55,522 nucleotides of DNA from Candidatus Lachnoclostridium avicola (GCA_019114465.1 DXFM01000035.1:1-55522), one strand, 5' to 3'. Positions 1 through 9,156 are shown, numbered from the stretch's first letter. Numbers and translations: made by a program. The notes: generated by a model from the sequence alone, not told the origin.

Positions 1-911
1 ATGGAGTTGGTGATGGCGGACGGAAAGAGGATAAAAGGCATGGCCATGCCGGTGAGGACGCCGTACACGCTGTAGGCCTCGCTGGAGGAGAGGCCGAAGG
101 CCAGAAGGCGGTTGGGAATGAGGACGGCCTCGGCGCTGGAGAGAAGGTTTAACACCAGACGGTTTCCCATGAGGGGAAGGGCCAGGGCCATGAGGCCGGG
201 GGCCGTCGCCTGAAAAATGGAGAGAGTGAAAGAAGCCGGGGAGGAGCCGGAAGGGGCTGCCTCTCCTTTTTTCTGCCGTTCAGGAGGAAAGAGGGTGAAG
301 GACAGAATGGAAAACAGGGTGGCGGCCATCTCACCGATCAGATGTCCGTACACCGCCAGGCGGACAGTGACGGCGATTCCCCGCTCCGCCATAATGTCGG
401 CGATGAGAAATACGGCCCCGATGCGGACCGCCTGCTCCGCCAGCTGGGTGAGAGCGGGCACCCGGGTTCTCTGCAGGCCGTAGTAGTAGCCGTTGACGCA
501 GGCGTGGGCGGCGGCACAGGGGACGGCCAGGGCCATAGCCGGGAGCAGAGGGGCGCACCGGGGCTCCAGCAGCAGATATTCTGCCAGGAATGGGGCAAAC
601 TGCCAGACGGCAGCGGTCAGGACCAGGGACATGGTCAGGGAGATGGCCAGTCCCGTGTGGAACACGTCCCTGCCCTTTTCCGTGTTGGCCGCCACAAAGC
701 GGGAGATGGCAGTCTGGATGGAACCGGCGCAGAGGGCAAAGCAGATGCCGAATACGGGGTGTACCATATTATAGATGCCCAGTCCCTCCGCGCCGATGGT
801 GCGGGACAGAAAAATGCGGTAGAAAAAGCCCAGGATCCGGCTTAAAAATCCGGTGGCCGTGAGCATCAGAGTTCCGGCGATGAACGCCCGTTTGCGGGGA
901 GAAAGATTCAT
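1..911 (-). CDS. SpoVB/MurJ-like polysaccharide or lipid flippase, C-terminus cut by window edge
   Basis: The reading frame runs off the left edge, so only about 303 N-terminal residues are visible. It starts MNLSPRKRAFIAG and continues with hydrophobic helices and the segment FLSRILGFFYRIFLSRTIG, the usual opening of SpoVB-type members of the MOP (MATE/MurJ/Wzx) superfamily, which flip lipid-linked sugars across the membrane. A good AGGAG lies 6 bases before the ATG on the minus strand. It is divergent from nifS. A MATE drug exporter is the main alternative, but the N-terminal GFLSRILGFFYR pattern favours the SpoVB group. Whether it acts in sporulation or wall synthesis cannot be told. Confidence 0.8.
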   Translation of the reverse strand, partial: MNLSPRKRAFIAGTLMLTATGFLSRILGFFYRIFLSRTIGAEGLGIYNMVHPVFGICFALCAGSIQTAISRFVAANTEKGRDVFHTGLAISLTMSLVLTAAVWQFAPFLAEYLLLEPRCAPLLPAMALAVPCAAAHACVNGYYYGLQRTRVPALTQLAEQAVRIGAVFLIADIMAERGIAVTVRLAVYGHLIGEMAATLFSILSFTLFPPERQKKGEAAPSGSSPASFTLSIFQATAPGLMALALPLMGNRLVLNLLSSAEAVLIPNRLLAFGLSSSEAYSVYGVLTGMAMPFILFPSAITNS

Positions 912-1001
912 GGATACTCCTGGGAGAGCCGTTGCTACAGTTTATGAGCGGGGCAAAATATTCATGTATGGAAAAAAGAGGGACAAATTCTATTATTCCT
1001 A

Positions 1002-1065
1002 TTGAAATTCTAGGAATATATTATATAATAGACCTGTAGTTGAAGCTTTTAACTTCTTTCTACAG
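1002..1065 (+). promoter_or_regulatory. Promoter and 5'-UTR hairpin of nifS operon
   Basis: TTGAAA at 1002-1007 and TATAAT at 1024-1029 are separated by 16 bp. The likely transcript start is near 1036, inside an imperfect inverted repeat (CTGTAG 1034-1039 with CTACAG 1060-1065, plus an inner GAAG/CTTC). No IscR-like gene or obvious operator is nearby, so the role of the hairpin (mRNA 5'-end stability or a repressor site) is inference. Confidence 0.6.
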
Positions 1066-1116
1066 GAAAGAACAGCGGTCCGGGAAGTGAAAACCGGACG
1101 GGAAAGGCGGATTTTT

Positions 1117-2310
1117 ATGAGTGAAAAGAAATTAATTTATCTGGATAACGCGGCCACGACGAAGGTGAAGCCGGAGGTGGTGGAGGCCATGATGCCCTAT
1201 CTGACCACTTACTACGGAAACCCGTCGTCCGTTTATGAATTTTCTGATGAGCCGAAGAAGGCTCTGTCCCACGCCAGGGAGGTGATCGCCCAGGCTCTCG
1301 GGGCGAAACCCGGCGAGATTTATTTTACCGGCTGCGGCACGGAGTCGGACAACTGGGCTCTGAAGGCCACGGCGGAAGCTTACGCGGGAAAGGGAAACCA
1401 CATTATCACCACGAAGATTGAACACCACGCCATTCTTCACACCTGCGAGTGGCTGGAAAAGCACGGGGTGGAGGTGACTTACCTGGATGTGGATGAGAAC
1501 GGAAGAGTCAGTCTGGAGGATCTGGAGAAAGCCATCCGGCCGGAGACCATTCTCATCTCCGTCATGTTTGCCAACAACGAGATCGGCACTATTGAACCCA
1601 TCAAGGAGATCGGGGAGATCGCCAAAAAGCACGGAATCCTGTTCCACACCGATGCGGTGCAGGCTTTCGGCCATGAGCCCATCAATGTGGATGAATGCCA
1701 CATCGACATGCTCAGCGCCAGCGGCCACAAGATCAACGCCCCCAAGGGCGTGGGATTTCTCTACATCCGCACCGGCGTGAAGATCCGCTCCTTTATCCAC
1801 GGCGGCGCCCAGGAGAGAAAGCGCCGGGGCGGCACGGAGAACGTGGCCCAGATCGCGGGTATGGGGAAAGCGGTGGAGCTGGCCATGGCCACCCTGGAGG
1901 AGAGAAAGAAAAAGGAAACTGAGCTGAGAGACTACCTCATCAGCCGGGTGCTGGAGCTGGTGCCCTACACCAGAGTCAACGGAGACCGGAAGAACCGTCT
2001 GGCCAACAATGCCAACTTTGCGTTCCAGTTTATCGAAGGGGAGTCCCTGCTGATCATGCTGGACATGGCGGGAATCTGCGGTTCCAGCGGTTCGGCCTGC
2101 ACTTCCGGGTCCCTGGATCCCTCCCACGTGCTTCTGGCCATCGGCCTGCCCCACGAGATCGCCCACGGTTCTCTGCGTCTCACCCTGAGCGAGGAGAATA
2201 CGAAGGAGGAGATGGATTACGTGGCGGAGACTATTCGGGACGTGGTTGCGCGGCTGAGGAGTATGTCTCCCCTGTATGAGGATTTTATGAAGAATAACAG
2301 CAGACGGTAA
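1117..2310 (+). CDS. nifS: Cysteine desulfurase NifS
   Basis: PLP-dependent cysteine desulfurase of about 397 residues. It removes sulfur from cysteine as an enzyme-bound persulfide for Fe-S clusters and tRNA thiolation. Visible hallmarks are the N-terminal YLDNAATTKV, the PLP-lysine motif SASGHKINAPKG and the active-site cysteine loop SSGSACTSGSLDPSH. I place the start at the ATG at 1117 (MSEKKLIYLDN); the in-frame extension upstream to 1087 lacks family similarity. It is followed 34 bp later by nifU and then mnmA, so one transcript probably supplies sulfur both to scaffold assembly and to tRNA modification. The short type-II-like loop and nifU neighbour fit NifS better than SufS. Confidence 0.95.
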   Translation: MSEKKLIYLDNAATTKVKPEVVEAMMPYLTTYYGNPSSVYEFSDEPKKALSHAREVIAQALGAKPGEIYFTGCGTESDNWALKATAEAYAGKGNHIITTKIEHHAILHTCEWLEKHGVEVTYLDVDENGRVSLEDLEKAIRPETILISVMFANNEIGTIEPIKEIGEIAKKHGILFHTDAVQAFGHEPINVDECHIDMLSASGHKINAPKGVGFLYIRTGVKIRSFIHGGAQERKRRGGTENVAQIAGMGKAVELAMATLEERKKKETELRDYLISRVLELVPYTRVNGDRKNRLANNANFAFQFIEGESLLIMLDMAGICGSSGSACTSGSLDPSHVLLAIGLPHEIAHGSLRLTLSEENTKEEMDYVAETIRDVVARLRSMSPLYEDFMKNNSRR

Positions 2311-2344
2311 AAACAGCAGCTGAGAAGAAAAGGAGAAACGATTT

Positions 2345-2782
2345 ATGTATACAGAGAAGGTTATGGATCATTTTCAGCATCCCAGAAATGTGGGAGAGAT
2401 TGAGAATCCCAGCGGCATGGGAACGGTGGGAAACGCCAAATGCGGCGATATTATGAGAATTTACCTGGACATTGATGACAATCAGGTGATCCGGGACGTG
2501 AAGTTTAAGACTTTTGGCTGCGGCGCCGCCGTGGCCACCAGCAGCATGGCCACGGAGATGGTGAAGGGAAAGACGGTGCAGGAGGCCATGGCGGTCACCA
2601 ACAAGGCGGTCTGTGAAGCCCTTGACGGACTGCCCCCTGTTAAGGTACACTGTTCTCTGTTGGCAGAGGAAGCCATCCATGCGGCGCTCTGGGACTACGC
2701 CCAGAAAAACGGCATTACTATAGAAGGACTGAAACAGCCGAAGAGCGACATCGGAGAGGAAGAGATAGAGGAAGAGTACTGA
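2345..2782 (+). CDS. nifU: Fe-S cluster scaffold NifU/IscU
   Basis: A 145-residue scaffold of the IscU-fold (N-terminal NifU) type on which [Fe-S] clusters are built from NifS-derived sulfur. The three conserved cluster cysteines are visible in [12 protein letters not shown] and [10 protein letters not shown]. The opening [17 protein letters not shown] is the family signature. It lacks the C-terminal NFU and central ferredoxin domains of full-length nitrogen-fixation NifU, as is usual in Firmicutes. The C-terminus is a short acidic tail. It lies between nifS and mnmA in the same orientation with short gaps, consistent with co-transcription. Confidence 0.95.
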   Translation: MYTEKVMDHFQHPRNVGEIENPSGMGTVGNAKCGDIMRIYLDIDDNQVIRDVKFKTFGCGAAVATSSMATEMVKGKTVQEAMAVTNKAVCEALDGLPPVKVHCSLLAEEAIHAALWDYAQKNGITIEGLKQPKSDIGEEEIEEEY

Positions 2783-2849
2783 TCCGAGACGGGAAAACGG
2801 TCTGCCGGCCTGGATGGCACAGCTTGAGAAAACAGGATGGATAAGCGAG

Positions 2850-3929
2850 ATGGAAAAGAAGAAAGTAGTAATCGGCATGTCGGGAGGCGTAGATTCCTCT
2901 GTGGCAGCCTGGCTGCTGAAAGAACAGGGCTACGACGTCATCGGCGTCACCATGCAGATCTGGCAGGACGAAGAAAATGAAGTGATGGAGGAGAACGGCG
3001 GCTGCTGCGGTTTAAGCGCCGTGGAGGACGCCAGACGGGTGGCCGGCCAGCTGGGAATTCCCTACTATGTGATGAATTTCAAGCGGGAGTTCAAGGAGCG
3101 TGTCATGGACTATTTTGTGGACGAATACCTGCGGGGCCGCACCCCCAATCCCTGCATCGCCTGCAACCGGTACGTGAAATGGGAATCGCTTCTCAGGAGA
3201 AGTCTGGCTATAGGTGCGGACTACATTGCCACCGGCCACTACGCCAGGGTGGAGCAGCTTCCCGGCGGCCGCTACGCAGTGCGCACCTCCGTCACCGCGG
3301 CAAAGGATCAGACCTACGCCCTGTACAATTTGACCCAGGATCAGCTGGCCCACACCCTGATGCCGGTGGGAGAGTACACGAAGGAGGAGATCCGGGAGAT
3401 GGCGGAGAAGCTGGGGCTTCAGGTGGCCCATAAAAAGGACAGCCAGGAGATCTGCTTTATCCCCGACCACGACTACGCCCGCTTCATTGAGGAGAATGCG
3501 GGGGAGGTGCCGCCGGAGGGCAATTTTGTGGACCGGGAAGGCCATGTGCTGGGACGGCACAGAGGGATCATCCACTATACGGTGGGTCAGAGGAAGGGGC
3601 TGAACCTGTCCATGGGACGGCCGGTATTTGTGACGGCCATCCGCCCGGAGACCAACGAGGTGGTCATCGGGGACGCCGGCGACGTGTTTACGGACCGCCT
3701 GGTCTGCGGCAACGTAAACTGGATGGCCATGGACGGACTCCACGGGGGAGAGGCCCGGGTGAAGGCAAAGATCCGCTACAGCCATAAGGGGGCGTCCTGC
3801 CGGATCCGGGAGAGAGAGGACGGCCTGGTGGAGTGCGTGTTTGACGAGCCTCAGCGGGCGGTGACGCCGGGGCAGGCGGTGGTCTTCTACCAGGGAGACT
3901 ATGTGGCCGGAGGCGGAACCATTCTCTAA
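2850..3929 (+). CDS. mnmA: tRNA-specific 2-thiouridylase MnmA
   Basis: ATP-dependent enzyme that converts the wobble U34 of tRNA-Lys, -Glu and -Gln to 2-thiouridine using persulfide sulfur. About 359 residues. Motifs: P-loop SGGVDSS near the N-terminus, catalytic cysteine in [12 protein letters not shown], second cysteine in [10 protein letters not shown], and a C-terminal beta-barrel with VGQRKGLN. The ATG at 2850 ([13 protein letters not shown]) is preferred over an upstream in-frame ATG at 2814 because the family starts almost directly at the P-loop strand. Its position after nifS and nifU suggests NifS is its direct sulfur donor, as in organisms lacking the Tus relay, which I infer from context. 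Confidence 0.95.
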   Translation: MEKKKVVIGMSGGVDSSVAAWLLKEQGYDVIGVTMQIWQDEENEVMEENGGCCGLSAVEDARRVAGQLGIPYYVMNFKREFKERVMDYFVDEYLRGRTPNPCIACNRYVKWESLLRRSLAIGADYIATGHYARVEQLPGGRYAVRTSVTAAKDQTYALYNLTQDQLAHTLMPVGEYTKEEIREMAEKLGLQVAHKKDSQEICFIPDHDYARFIEENAGEVPPEGNFVDREGHVLGRHRGIIHYTVGQRKGLNLSMGRPVFVTAIRPETNEVVIGDAGDVFTDRLVCGNVNWMAMDGLHGGEARVKAKIRYSHKGASCRIREREDGLVECVFDEPQRAVTPGQAVVFYQGDYVAGGGTIL

Positions 3930-3942
3930 AAGATGAAAAAAA

Positions 3943-4002
3943 TCTGTGTCAACTACTACCCAAATCGGATTTTATCGTGTATAATGTAGCAGTTGACACA
4001 GA
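3943..4002 (+). promoter_or_regulatory. tRNA-Ser promoter flanked by perfect 12-bp inverted repeat
   Basis: TCTGTGTCAACT at 3943-3954 and its exact reverse complement AGTTGACACAGA at 3991-4002 enclose 36 bases. Inside lies TATAAT at 3980-3985, placed correctly to start the tRNA-Ser transcript near 3992. No good -35 hexamer is seen 17 bp upstream. The repeat could be a transcription-factor site, a termination hairpin for mnmA or a mobile-element remnant. Confidence 0.55.
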
Positions 4003-4007
4003 AGTCA

Positions 4008-4096
4008 GGAGATGTACCCAAGTGGTTGAAGGGACCGCTCTCGAAAAGCGGCAGGTCGGCAATACCGGCGCGTGGGTTCAAATCCCACCATCTCCG
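4008..4096 (+). tRNA. tRNA-Ser (CGA)
   Basis: A type-II tRNA folds cleanly: 7-bp acceptor stem GGAGATG/CATCTCC, anticodon arm CCGCT-CTCGAAA-AGCGG giving anticodon CGA (serine, UCG codons), a long variable arm and the T-arm GTGGGTTCAAATCCCAC. The discriminator is G as expected for serine. The genomic sequence does not encode a complete 3' CCA directly after the discriminator, so CCA is presumably added enzymatically. Confidence 0.95.
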
Positions 4097-4100
4097 TCCA

Positions 4101-4134
4101 GAGGTTTGCCGGAAAAGAAGGACCGGCAAACCTC
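4101..4134 (+). terminator. Perfect 12-bp hairpin after tRNA-Ser
   Basis: GAGGTTTGCCGG (4101-4112) pairs perfectly with CCGGCAAACCTC (4123-4134) across a 10-base loop. Only a weak TTAT follows, so it may act as a 3'-processing or stabilising hairpin as much as a terminator. Confidence 0.55.
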
Positions 4135-4181
4135 TTATCAATTCACGGGAAAGATAGTTTTCTGAAAAGGTGCAGGGGGTT

Positions 4182-4215
4182 AAAAGCAAATCTGAAGAGA
4201 TTTGCTTTTCTCTCT
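4182..4215 (+). terminator. Rho-independent terminator
   Basis: AAAAGCAAATCT (4182-4193) pairs perfectly with AGATTTGCTTTT (4198-4209) around a GAAG tetraloop, with a following pyrimidine-rich CTCTCT tract. It separates the tRNA transcript from the activase gene. The rest of 4135-4331 holds no gene that I can see. Confidence 0.7.
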
Positions 4216-4331
4216 GCTTATTGAATTGTTAGGAATAGAACATTCAGACGGATCCGGGAGCTTAAAAAAGGCTTTCGGGGAGCCGCCCCCGGACGGGGAC
4301 TGGCTCCGAGACAGATACGGAGGATGAGAAT

Positions 4332-7300
4332 TTGGAGAAAAAATTACTTCATGTAGGCATTGACATCGGCTCCACCACCACAAAAATCGCGGCGGTGGAT
4401 GAAACTGGGGCTGTGGCGTATTCCGACTACCAGAGGCACGGGGCGCAGCAGGTCAAGAGCGTGCGCCGTCTGCTGAAGCAGCTGCTGTCCCAGCTGCCGG
4501 ACATCCGGTGCCGCCTGGCCCTCACCGGCTCCGGCGCGAAGGAGCTGGCGGACCGGCTTCACCTTCCCTACGTCCAGGAGGTGGTGGCCAATTCCATCGC
4601 CATCCGGCGGCTGTACCATGAGGTGCGCACCGCCATTGAGCTGGGCGGTCAGGATGCGAAGGTGCTGTTTTTCAGGCGGGACGAGAAGGACGGCAGCCTG
4701 AATGTGGCGGATATGAGGATGAACGGCAGCTGCGCCGGCGGAACGGGAGCGTTCCTGGACGAGGTGGCGTCCATTCTGCGGGTGCCGGTGGGCGAGTTAA
4801 ACAGCCTGGCGGAGCGGGGGGAGACGGTATACGACATCTCCGGCCGCTGCGGCGTGTACGCCAAGACCGATATTCAGCCCCTGCTGAATCAGGGGGTGTC
4901 AAAAGAAAATCTTGCCCTGTCCGCCTACCACGCGGTGGCGAAGCAGACCATCGGCGGACTGGCTCAGGGCCTGACCATGAGCGGCCCGGTGATTTTCGAG
5001 GGCGGTCCCATGACCTTCCACCCCAGGCTGATCGGGGTGTTTGCGGAGCGGCTGGAGCTAAAGACGGAGGAGGTGCTGATTCCGGAGCACCCGGAGATCA
5101 TGGTGGCCTACGGCGCCGCCCTCTCCCTGACAGAACTGTTTGGAGAAGGGGAGGCTGTGGACACGGACCGGCTGCAGCGGGAATTAAAGGAAGCGGAGAT
5201 CCATGTGCAGAGCCAGAACACGGGATCTGCGCCGGTATTTTTCTCCTCCGGGGAGGAGAAAAAGAAGTTTGAAAAACGCCACCGGCTGCCGGATGAGGCC
5301 ATCCGGTTTCCGGAGGAAAAAACGGTGAGAGCCTATCTGGGCATTGACTCGGGAAGCACCACCACGAAATTCGTGCTCATGGATGAGGAGGAAAATATTC
5401 TGGATTCCTTCTATTCCTCCAACGCGGGAGAGCCGCTGGAGATTGCCAGAAAAGCGCTCATAGAGCTGCAAAACCGGTGGAAGACCGCCGGAAAGGAGCT
5501 GGAGATCCTGGCTGCCGGCTCCACCGGCTATGGGGAGCTGATGTTCCAGAAGGCTTTTTCCACAGAAACCCATGTGGTGGAGACGGTGGCCCACGCCCGG
5601 GCGGCGGCCAAATACGTGCCGGATATCACCTTTCTGCTGGACATCGGCGGCCAGGACATGAAGGCTATCTGGCTGGACCGGGGAGTGATCACCAACATTG
5701 TAGTGAACGAGGCCTGTTCCTCCGGCTGCGGCTCTTTCCTGGAAAATTTCGCCGCCACCTTACATATTCCGGTGGATGAGATCGCCCCGGTGGCATTTTC
5801 CTCCCAGAGTCCGGCGGTGCTGGGAAGCCGCTGTACCGTCTTCATGAACAGCAGCATCGTCACGGCCCAGAGGGGCGGAAAGCAGCCGGCGGATATTATG
5901 GCGGGCCTGTGCCGCTCCATCATTGAAAATGTGTTCACCAAGGTGATCCGGGTCTCCAATCTGGATTCCCTGGGGGATAAGATCGTGGTGCAGGGCGGAA
6001 CTTTCCGCAACGACGCTGTCCTGCGGGCGCTGGAGCAGTACCTGGGCCGTGAGGTGACCAGGGCGCCTTACCCCGGCATGATGGGGGCCATCGGCGCGGC
6101 TCTGCTGGCAAAGGAGAACCGGGAGAAGCAGACGGCCCGGGGAGAGGAGCCGGAGAAAACTTTTATCGGCCTGGACGCCATGGAAGGCTTTTCCTACAGC
6201 CAGAACGCAGATTCTCCCTGCCCCTTCTGCGGCAACCACTGCCGGCGCACCATTCTCACCTTCCCCAACGGCAACACCTGGGTGACCAACAACCGGTGCG
6301 AGCGGGGAGAAGTGGTGGGCGATCCGAAGGAGAGCTCTGTGCAGGAGAAGGTGAGGGAGCAGACCAGAAAGACCAGGGAGACGGCAAATCTGTTCCGGCT
6401 GAGGGAAAAACTGCTGTTTCAGGAGTACGAGGTCACCGGTACCTCGAAAGAGCGGGGTGAGACCATCGGCCTTCCCCGAGTCCTCTCCTTCTGGGATACC
6501 ATGCCCTTCTGGTCCACCTTTTTCCGCAGTCTGGGCTACCGGGTGGTGGTGTCCGGGCTCAGCACCCGGGCGATGTACGAGAGCGGATTGTCGGCGGTGA
6601 CTTCCGATACGGTCTGCTTCCCGGCAAAGCTGGTCCACGGCCATCTGAGGGATCTGGCCGGAAAGGGTGTGGACCGCATCTTCATGCCGTCAGTCACGGA
6701 GACACCTTCGGAGAATACGGTGTCCACCAGCAATTCCATGTGCGCGGTGGTGAAGGGCTATCCCTTCGTGATTAAAAATTCCGACTCCCCCTCGGAAAAG
6801 TGGGGAATTCCCTTTGACGCTCCCCTGTTCCACTGGAGGGAGGAGAAGGACCGGACCCGCCAGCTGGTGTCCTACATGGAGGAGCACTTCGGCATCTCCG
6901 GGGAAGAGACCAGAAAGGCCATGGCGGACGGAGACCGGGCCATGAAACAGTTCCACGATACCCTGAAGGGGGAGGGGGAGAAGGTGCTTGAGCAGGTGCG
7001 GGCAGAAGGCCGTTTCGCCATTGTGCTGGCGTCCAGGCCCTATCAGAACGACGGTCTGGTCAATCACAACCTGCCGGAGATGTTCACCTCCCGGGGCATC
7101 CCGGTGCTGACCGTGGATTCTCTGCCCGGCCTCGAAGAGGTGGATTTGAGCCGCAGCTCCGTGGAGATTGTCAACAACTACCACGCCAGAATGCTGGCTT
7201 CCGCCATTATGGCCGCCAGGACGAAGGAGCTGGAGTACGTGCAGATCGTCAGCTTCGGCTGCGGCCACGACGCCTACCTCTCCGATGAGATTATCCGGCT

Positions 7301-8699
7301 GATGCGGGAGATCTCCGGGAAGACGCCTCTGGTGCTGAAGCTGGATGAGAGCGACATCCAGGGACCCTTGAGAATCCGGGTCCGCTCTTTCCTGGAGACT
7401 CTGACCATCCGCCGGGAGATGGGGGAGGAGACAATCCATGAGCTTCCGGAGCCCTATCCGGTGAAATTCCAGGCTGCGGACCGGAAGGAAAAAGTGGTGC
7501 TGATCCCCAACACCTCCCACGCCTTCAGCCAGATCATGGCCGCTGCCTTCGCCACCCAGGGGCTTAAGACAGAGTCTCTGGAGCTGGGACGGGAGAAAGC
7601 TATATATTATGGAAAGAAATACGTCCACAATGACATCTGCTTCCCCGCCCAGATGGTGATCGGAGAGGCGCTGGCTGCCCTGGAGAGCGGAAATTATGAT
7701 CTGGATCATGTGGCCATCGGAATGGGAAAGTACATGGGAGACTGCCGTCTGACCCACTACAGCAAGCTGCTGCGGAAGGCCCTGGACGACGCGGGATATT
7801 CCCAGGTGCCCATTCTCACCAACGATGATCAGGACGCCCATGACCTCCACCCGGGATTTAAGATGAACATGCTCACGGCGGTGAGAATCGCCTTCGCCCT
7901 GCCCATGATCGACGCCCTGGAGGGACTGCTGCGGAAGATCCGCCCCTATGAGCTGGAGCCGGGCAGCGCGGACCGGGCTTTCGGGGAAGGAATGGATTTT
8001 CTGACGGAGGGAATCCGGAAAGGCGGGGTGTCCGGGGCGAAGAAGGGCTTTAAAAAGGCCATTGAGCGGATGAAGCAGGTGGCCTATGACCGGAGCAGGC
8101 CCCGTCCCACGGTGCTCATCGTGGGCGAGTACCTGCTGAACTTCCATCCGGGAGCCAACCACGACATTGAGGCCTATCTGGAGAAAAACGGATTTGAGAT
8201 CATCGAAGCCCACATGACCGACGTGATTCGGAAAACCTATTTTACCAAGGATACCCAGATCCGGGAGTACCATCTGAGCCGTCCCATCAAGGAGAAGGGC
8301 TGGTACCGGATCACAGATGAGGTGTTTGAGCTGGCCCACGATGTCACGGACCGGATCGCCTCGGCCCATCCCCTGTATACGCCGCCCTGCCGGCTGCCGG
8401 AGCTGGTAAAGGGGAGCGACCCCATTATCCAGCACACCTTTGACACCGGAGAAGGGGTACTCATACCGGCGGAGATCATTCACTACGCCGGACAGGGATG
8501 CCGTGCCTTTGTGATTCTCCAGCCCTTCGGCTGCCTGCCCAACCACATTGTGGGAAGAGGAATTGCGAAAAAACTGAAAGAGATCTATCCGGACGCCCAG
8601 ATCCTGCCCCTGGACTATGACCCGGACGTGAGCTTTGCCAATATTGAAAACCGGCTTCAGATGCTGATCATGAACGCGAAGAGCAGACAGCAGTCCTGA
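4332..8699 (+). CDS. Large 2-hydroxyacyl-CoA dehydratase activase-like protein (double ASKHA + HgdB-like)
   Basis: A 1455-residue fusion. Two ASKHA ATPase modules of the BadF/BcrA/HgdC type are visible: GIDIGSTTTK near residue 9 and GIDSGSTTTK near 338. The second module has the NEACSSGCGSFLE cluster-binding segment near residue 460; the first has NGSCAGGTGAF. A linker with CPFCGNHCRR and NNRCERGE (about 630-660) precedes an HgdB/DUF2229-like C-terminal half with further cysteine motifs (FGCGHDAY, CFPAQMVIGEAL, FGCLPNHI). The start is TTG: GGAGG at 4319-4323 sits 8 bases before it and the nearby ATG at 4324 is out of frame. Known relatives are ATP-driven electron injectors for 2-hydroxyacyl-CoA dehydratases, but this fused family is largely uncharacterised, and no dehydratase subunit genes are adjacent. 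Confidence 0.85.
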   Translation: MEKKLLHVGIDIGSTTTKIAAVDETGAVAYSDYQRHGAQQVKSVRRLLKQLLSQLPDIRCRLALTGSGAKELADRLHLPYVQEVVANSIAIRRLYHEVRTAIELGGQDAKVLFFRRDEKDGSLNVADMRMNGSCAGGTGAFLDEVASILRVPVGELNSLAERGETVYDISGRCGVYAKTDIQPLLNQGVSKENLALSAYHAVAKQTIGGLAQGLTMSGPVIFEGGPMTFHPRLIGVFAERLELKTEEVLIPEHPEIMVAYGAALSLTELFGEGEAVDTDRLQRELKEAEIHVQSQNTGSAPVFFSSGEEKKKFEKRHRLPDEAIRFPEEKTVRAYLGIDSGSTTTKFVLMDEEENILDSFYSSNAGEPLEIARKALIELQNRWKTAGKELEILAAGSTGYGELMFQKAFSTETHVVETVAHARAAAKYVPDITFLLDIGGQDMKAIWLDRGVITNIVVNEACSSGCGSFLENFAATLHIPVDEIAPVAFSSQSPAVLGSRCTVFMNSSIVTAQRGGKQPADIMAGLCRSIIENVFTKVIRVSNLDSLGDKIVVQGGTFRNDAVLRALEQYLGREVTRAPYPGMMGAIGAALLAKENREKQTARGEEPEKTFIGLDAMEGFSYSQNADSPCPFCGNHCRRTILTFPNGNTWVTNNRCERGEVVGDPKESSVQEKVREQTRKTRETANLFRLREKLLFQEYEVTGTSKERGETIGLPRVLSFWDTMPFWSTFFRSLGYRVVVSGLSTRAMYESGLSAVTSDTVCFPAKLVHGHLRDLAGKGVDRIFMPSVTETPSENTVSTSNSMCAVVKGYPFVIKNSDSPSEKWGIPFDAPLFHWREEKDRTRQLVSYMEEHFGISGEETRKAMADGDRAMKQFHDTLKGEGEKVLEQVRAEGRFAIVLASRPYQNDGLVNHNLPEMFTSRGIPVLTVDSLPGLEEVDLSRSSVEIVNNYHARMLASAIMAARTKELEYVQIVSFGCGHDAYLSDEIIRLMREISGKTPLVLKLDESDIQGPLRIRVRSFLETLTIRREMGEETIHELPEPYPVKFQAADRKEKVVLIPNTSHAFSQIMAAAFATQGLKTESLELGREKAIYYGKKYVHNDICFPAQMVIGEALAALESGNYDLDHVAIGMGKYMGDCRLTHYSKLLRKALDDAGYSQVPILTNDDQDAHDLHPGFKMNMLTAVRIAFALPMIDALEGLLRKIRPYELEPGSADRAFGEGMDFLTEGIRKGGVSGAKKGFKKAIERMKQVAYDRSRPRPTVLIVGEYLLNFHPGANHDIEAYLEKNGFEIIEAHMTDVIRKTYFTKDTQIREYHLSRPIKEKGWYRITDEVFELAHDVTDRIASAHPLYTPPCRLPELVKGSDPIIQHTFDTGEGVLIPAEIIHYAGQGCRAFVILQPFGCLPNHIVGRGIAKKLKEIYPDAQILPLDYDPDVSFANIENRLQMLIMNAKSRQQS

Positions 8700-8703
8700 G
8701 GTC

Positions 8704-8763
8704 AAAAAAGAGGATGTCCTCCCCTGTGAGCGTTCAGCTTCACGGGGGAGGACATCCTCTTTC
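8704..8763. terminator. Bidirectional terminator hairpin
   Basis: An 18-bp stem (8707-8724 with 8745-8762, apart from at most small imperfections), extended by GTGA/TCAC, lies between the convergent activase and HTH genes. On the minus strand it is followed by six T residues, on the plus strand by only three, so it is the better terminator for the HTH gene. Confidence 0.8.
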
Positions 8764-8767
8764 CGGC

Positions 8768-8992
8768 TTACGGAGGTTCCGGAGCCTGGAGAAACCGGAT
8801 TACCTTGTCCGGCGTACAGTCCAGATAGAGACACAGACGTCCCAGAGTCAGCACTGTGATATTGTTTTTCTTTTTCAGGCCGTCCAGGGTCTTGTTGTCG
8901 ATAATGCCGTCCTTTAGCAGCCGGTATTGGGAAATCCCCTTCTGTTCCATGGTGGCCCAGAGGGGAGAATAGTCAATGATGACTCGGATCAT
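8768..8992 (-). CDS. Small Cro/C1-type HTH regulator
   Basis: A 74-residue single-domain HTH protein. The pattern IIDYSPLWATMEQKGISQYRLL, then IIDNKTLDGLKKKNNITVLTLGRLCLYLDCTPDKVI, fits the HTH_26/YozG-like group of Cro/C1 regulators, in which the protein is little more than the DNA-binding domain. An AAGGAG lies 11 bases before the ATG. It stands alone on the minus strand, divergent from the acidic hypothetical gene at 9277. The target is unknown; self-regulation and control of its neighbour are possible but not shown. Confidence 0.8.
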   Translation of the reverse strand: MIRVIIDYSPLWATMEQKGISQYRLLKDGIIDNKTLDGLKKKNNITVLTLGRLCLYLDCTPDKVIRFLQAPEPP

Positions 8993-9023
8993 CTGTTCTC
9001 TGTCTCCTTGCGTTAGTGATTTT

Positions 9024-9050
9024 AGTATAGACAGAATCAGAAATTTTCAA
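9024..9050 (-). promoter_or_regulatory. Possible promoter of the HTH gene
   Basis: On the minus strand TTGAAA (9050-9045) and TATACT (9029-9024) are 15 bp apart, which is short of optimal. The position is suitable for the HTH gene starting at 8992. Confidence 0.35.
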
Positions 9051-9150
9051 CATTGTGGTGGTTCACACAATTCAGCAAACGGACAACAAAACGGCAAAAA
9101 GACAGACAGATATTTGTGTCTTTTTTATTCCCTAGAGGGCCAGAGTAGAG

Positions 9151-9156
9151 TATAAT
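9151..9156 (+). promoter_or_regulatory. Possible -10 element for the acidic hypothetical gene
   Basis: A TATAAT stands 120 bp before the start at 9277, with no recognisable -35. The 8993-9276 interval otherwise holds an A-rich stretch and no visible gene. Confidence 0.3.

Noticed and set aside
3930..4331. An attachment site for an integrated element at tRNA-Ser
   Set aside because: There is no integrase gene and no repeated tRNA 3' end nearby; the tRNA is intact and flanked by housekeeping genes.
6690..8834. A 714-codon minus-strand open frame opposite the activase gene
   Set aside because: Composition (His, Gln, Gly, Leu rich) and lack of motifs mark it as a shadow of the real gene on the plus strand.
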